This document shows positions 62,864 to 64,000 of a stretch of 64,000 nt of DNA, in pieces. The stretch lies in the NCBI GenBank assembly GCA_021776615.1, contig JAJFFO010000017.1, positions 62,001 to 126,000 on the forward strand. The letters are read 5' to 3'. This DNA is from Robiginitomaculum sp. GTDB taxonomy: Bacteria > Pseudomonadota > Alphaproteobacteria > Caulobacterales > Maricaulaceae. The position numbers and the translations under genes are program-made. Numbering within the stretch: position 1 is the first letter of the stretch; every line of letters begins with the position of its first letter. Below the pieces are notes generated by a model. The model saw only the letters and a program-made list of their open reading frames with translations, was not told the origin of the DNA and ran no database searches.

Positions 62864-64000
62864 TTAGTCGTCGCCTTTGTTCGCGCCGAGAGACCCGGCA
62901 TTGTTGCCGAAGTTCGAAAGGATATCGCCGCGAAGCAACAGACGGTCCATATCAGTTGGCGTAGTGGCGAAGAAGTTAAAGGTAACATCAGCACGGCCAA
63001 ATCCAGGATTCAAAGTATCCAAATCAGTATTGCTGAAAGTTTGAGCCTCGCCGTTCACAGAATTAAGAGTGAACGGGAACACGCCATTTTTACCGTTGCT
63101 CGAGTTACTAAAGATCACCTCGCCAGCCGTGGCTGCTGCAGCTGCACCGGTCGAACGGAAAATATTGCGCGACGACTTAGTAGCATCACCGACCCAGTCA
63201 AATGGACCGAATACGCGACCGTCTTTCTGAATGTTTTCAAGTGCGCCTGATGCAAACGGCTCACTCCCAATCAAGTTAACGCCGACAGAATCTTTAAATG
63301 TGGCGGTAGACGCTGTAACACTAACTCCTTGTGACGTAATCACAGCAGGGCTGGCCCCACCGGTCAATGTTACCAGAACTGGGTCAGGCGTTGAGTCGGT
63401 AAGCTCGGCAATCGCCGTTGCGTTGGTCGTGGAGAACACATAGCTCAAACCGGTGGGCGTAGTGACCGCTGGCAGATTCGAAATCAAATCGCCCAGGTTA
63501 GCAGTCGTACTACCATCCAATATCGCAACCGACTTAATACCCGTTACATCTGTATCAAACGTAACCGAGAATGTTAGGGCACCAATGTCACCAGCAGCCA
63601 AATCGTTACCGCCAATGGCATCAAGCGCACCTGCGCCAAACTCGGCGTTGATAGTTCCGAGCGAAGCTTGGGTTGTGGTATCAGCACCTTGAGTAGCAAC
63701 AGCATCCAAAGGACCAGAGCCGTCTTGATCTTTTACAAAGGTGACAAAATTAGGCAATGCCAGCAAAGAATCCTCAGCACCGGTATCGGCAGTTACACCC
63801 AAATCACCGGGCCCGCCAGTAAAGTCCGCGCTTCTCAAACCGTTGATACATGTAATCGTGTTAAGATTTTTAGCTGGGGTACCGCCATCATTCAACGTGA
63901 CTGAACCGCCTTCAATCGGCGTACCTTGCTCGGTAGTAAGGTTCATCGTTACTGGCGCACCAGAAGTACAAGCTGCAGAATTTAATGTCACCGGAAGAGC
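62864..64000 (-). CDS. exported low-complexity protein (C-terminal part; runs off right edge)
   Basis: The frame stays open to the right edge, so the N-terminus is missing; about 378 residues are visible. It is rich in Thr, Ala, Asn, Gly and Asp with almost no Lys or Arg until the C-terminus (GDILSNFGNNAGSLGANKGDD). Two cysteines near the visible start (SAACTSGAP, ITCINGLRSADF) could form a disulphide. The repeated pattern of strands such as VTLTGGASPAVITSQGVSV and IKSVAILDGSTTANLGDL suggests beta-sandwich domains of a surface or S-layer-like protein. Family not recognised. It has its own terminator. Confidence 0.6.
   Translation of the reverse strand, partial: ALPVTLNSAACTSGAPVTMNLTTEQGTPIEGGSVTLNDGGTPAKNLNTITCINGLRSADFTGGPGDLGVTADTGAEDSLLALPNFVTFVKDQDGSGPLDAVATQGADTTTQASLGTINAEFGAGALDAIGGNDLAAGDIGALTFSVTFDTDVTGIKSVAILDGSTTANLGDLISNLPAVTTPTGLSYVFSTTNATAIAELTDSTPDPVLVTLTGGASPAVITSQGVSVTASTATFKDSVGVNLIGSEPFASGALENIQKDGRVFGPFDWVGDATKSSRNIFRSTGAAAAATAGEVIFSNSSNGKNGVFPFTLNSVNGEAQTFSNTDLDTLNPGFGRADVTFNFFATTPTDMDRLLLRGDILSNFGNNAGSLGANKGDD

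Overview
The window is a chromosomal stretch of an alphaproteobacterium, probably a marine member of the Hyphomonadaceae/Maricaulales/Parvularculaceae area. Evidence for the class is an NDUFS4-type complex I subunit, a MucR-family regulator, a cell-cycle-type (CtrA-like) motif, glnB-glnA, glyA-nrdR, nusB-thiL and a dacC-tmk-holB-tatD-MBL cluster. The finer placement is inference. Most of the sequence is moderately GC-rich and densely packed, with frequent 4-base stop/start overlaps. Three stretches are visibly richer in AT: 9.5-11.1 kb, 15.3-17.3 kb and 42.7-43.2 kb.

Layout. 0-3 kb: the 5' part of a lytic transglycosylase (mltF type), a conserved unknown, and the nadA-nadC pair. 3-12.5 kb: a PQQ-type sugar dehydrogenase lipoprotein, a DUF2157/GDYXXLXY membrane pair, two copies of an extragenic repeat, an amino-acid permease, PPK2, two unknown genes in AT-rich DNA, rluC and crcB. 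12.5-21.7 kb: trigger factor with a histone-H1-like tail, a CPBP protease, a foreign-looking RimB-RimK fusion beside tRNA-Leu, a TPMT-type methyltransferase, a MATE pump and a secreted S9 peptidase. 21.7-28.5 kb: nnrDE, glnB-glnA and a large autotransporter. 28.5-38.5 kb: a candidate small RNA, an asparaginase-type lipoprotein, parE, ogt, two exported amidohydrolases (the second without the HxH metal site), rhlE and a diguanylate cyclase. 38.5-48.2 kb: mainly minus-strand housekeeping operons (nusB-thiL, glyA-nrdR, dacC-tmk-holB-tatD-MBL) with a plus-strand mucR-like gene between them. 48.2-53.6 kb: cfa, cysK-metC, a DUF6058 gene, tRNA-Arg, the NDUFS4 homologue and tRNA-Pro. 54-64 kb: a TonB-dependent receptor, a DUF192 protein, a two-gene 2-hydroxyacid oxidase/ThDP decarboxylase module, a TPR-methyltransferase fusion and the 3' part of an exported low-complexity protein.

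How the genes work together. Several sets are functional units: nadA-nadC (NAD synthesis), glnB-glnA (nitrogen assimilation), cysK-metC (sulphur amino acids), glyA-nrdR (one-carbon metabolism and control of deoxynucleotide synthesis), tmk-holB (dTTP supply and replication), and the hydroxyacid oxidase/decarboxylase pair. Several clusters lack genes that commonly sit in them in relatives: no nadB beside nadA-nadC, no rib genes between nrdR and nusB, and no metG between holB and tatD. I found no CRISPR array, intact transposase, integrase, rRNA or prophage. The least understood material is the RimB-RimK strip beside tRNA-Leu, the candidate sRNA near 28.7 kb, the amidohydrolase pair, and the TPR-methyltransferase next to the surface-type protein at the right edge.
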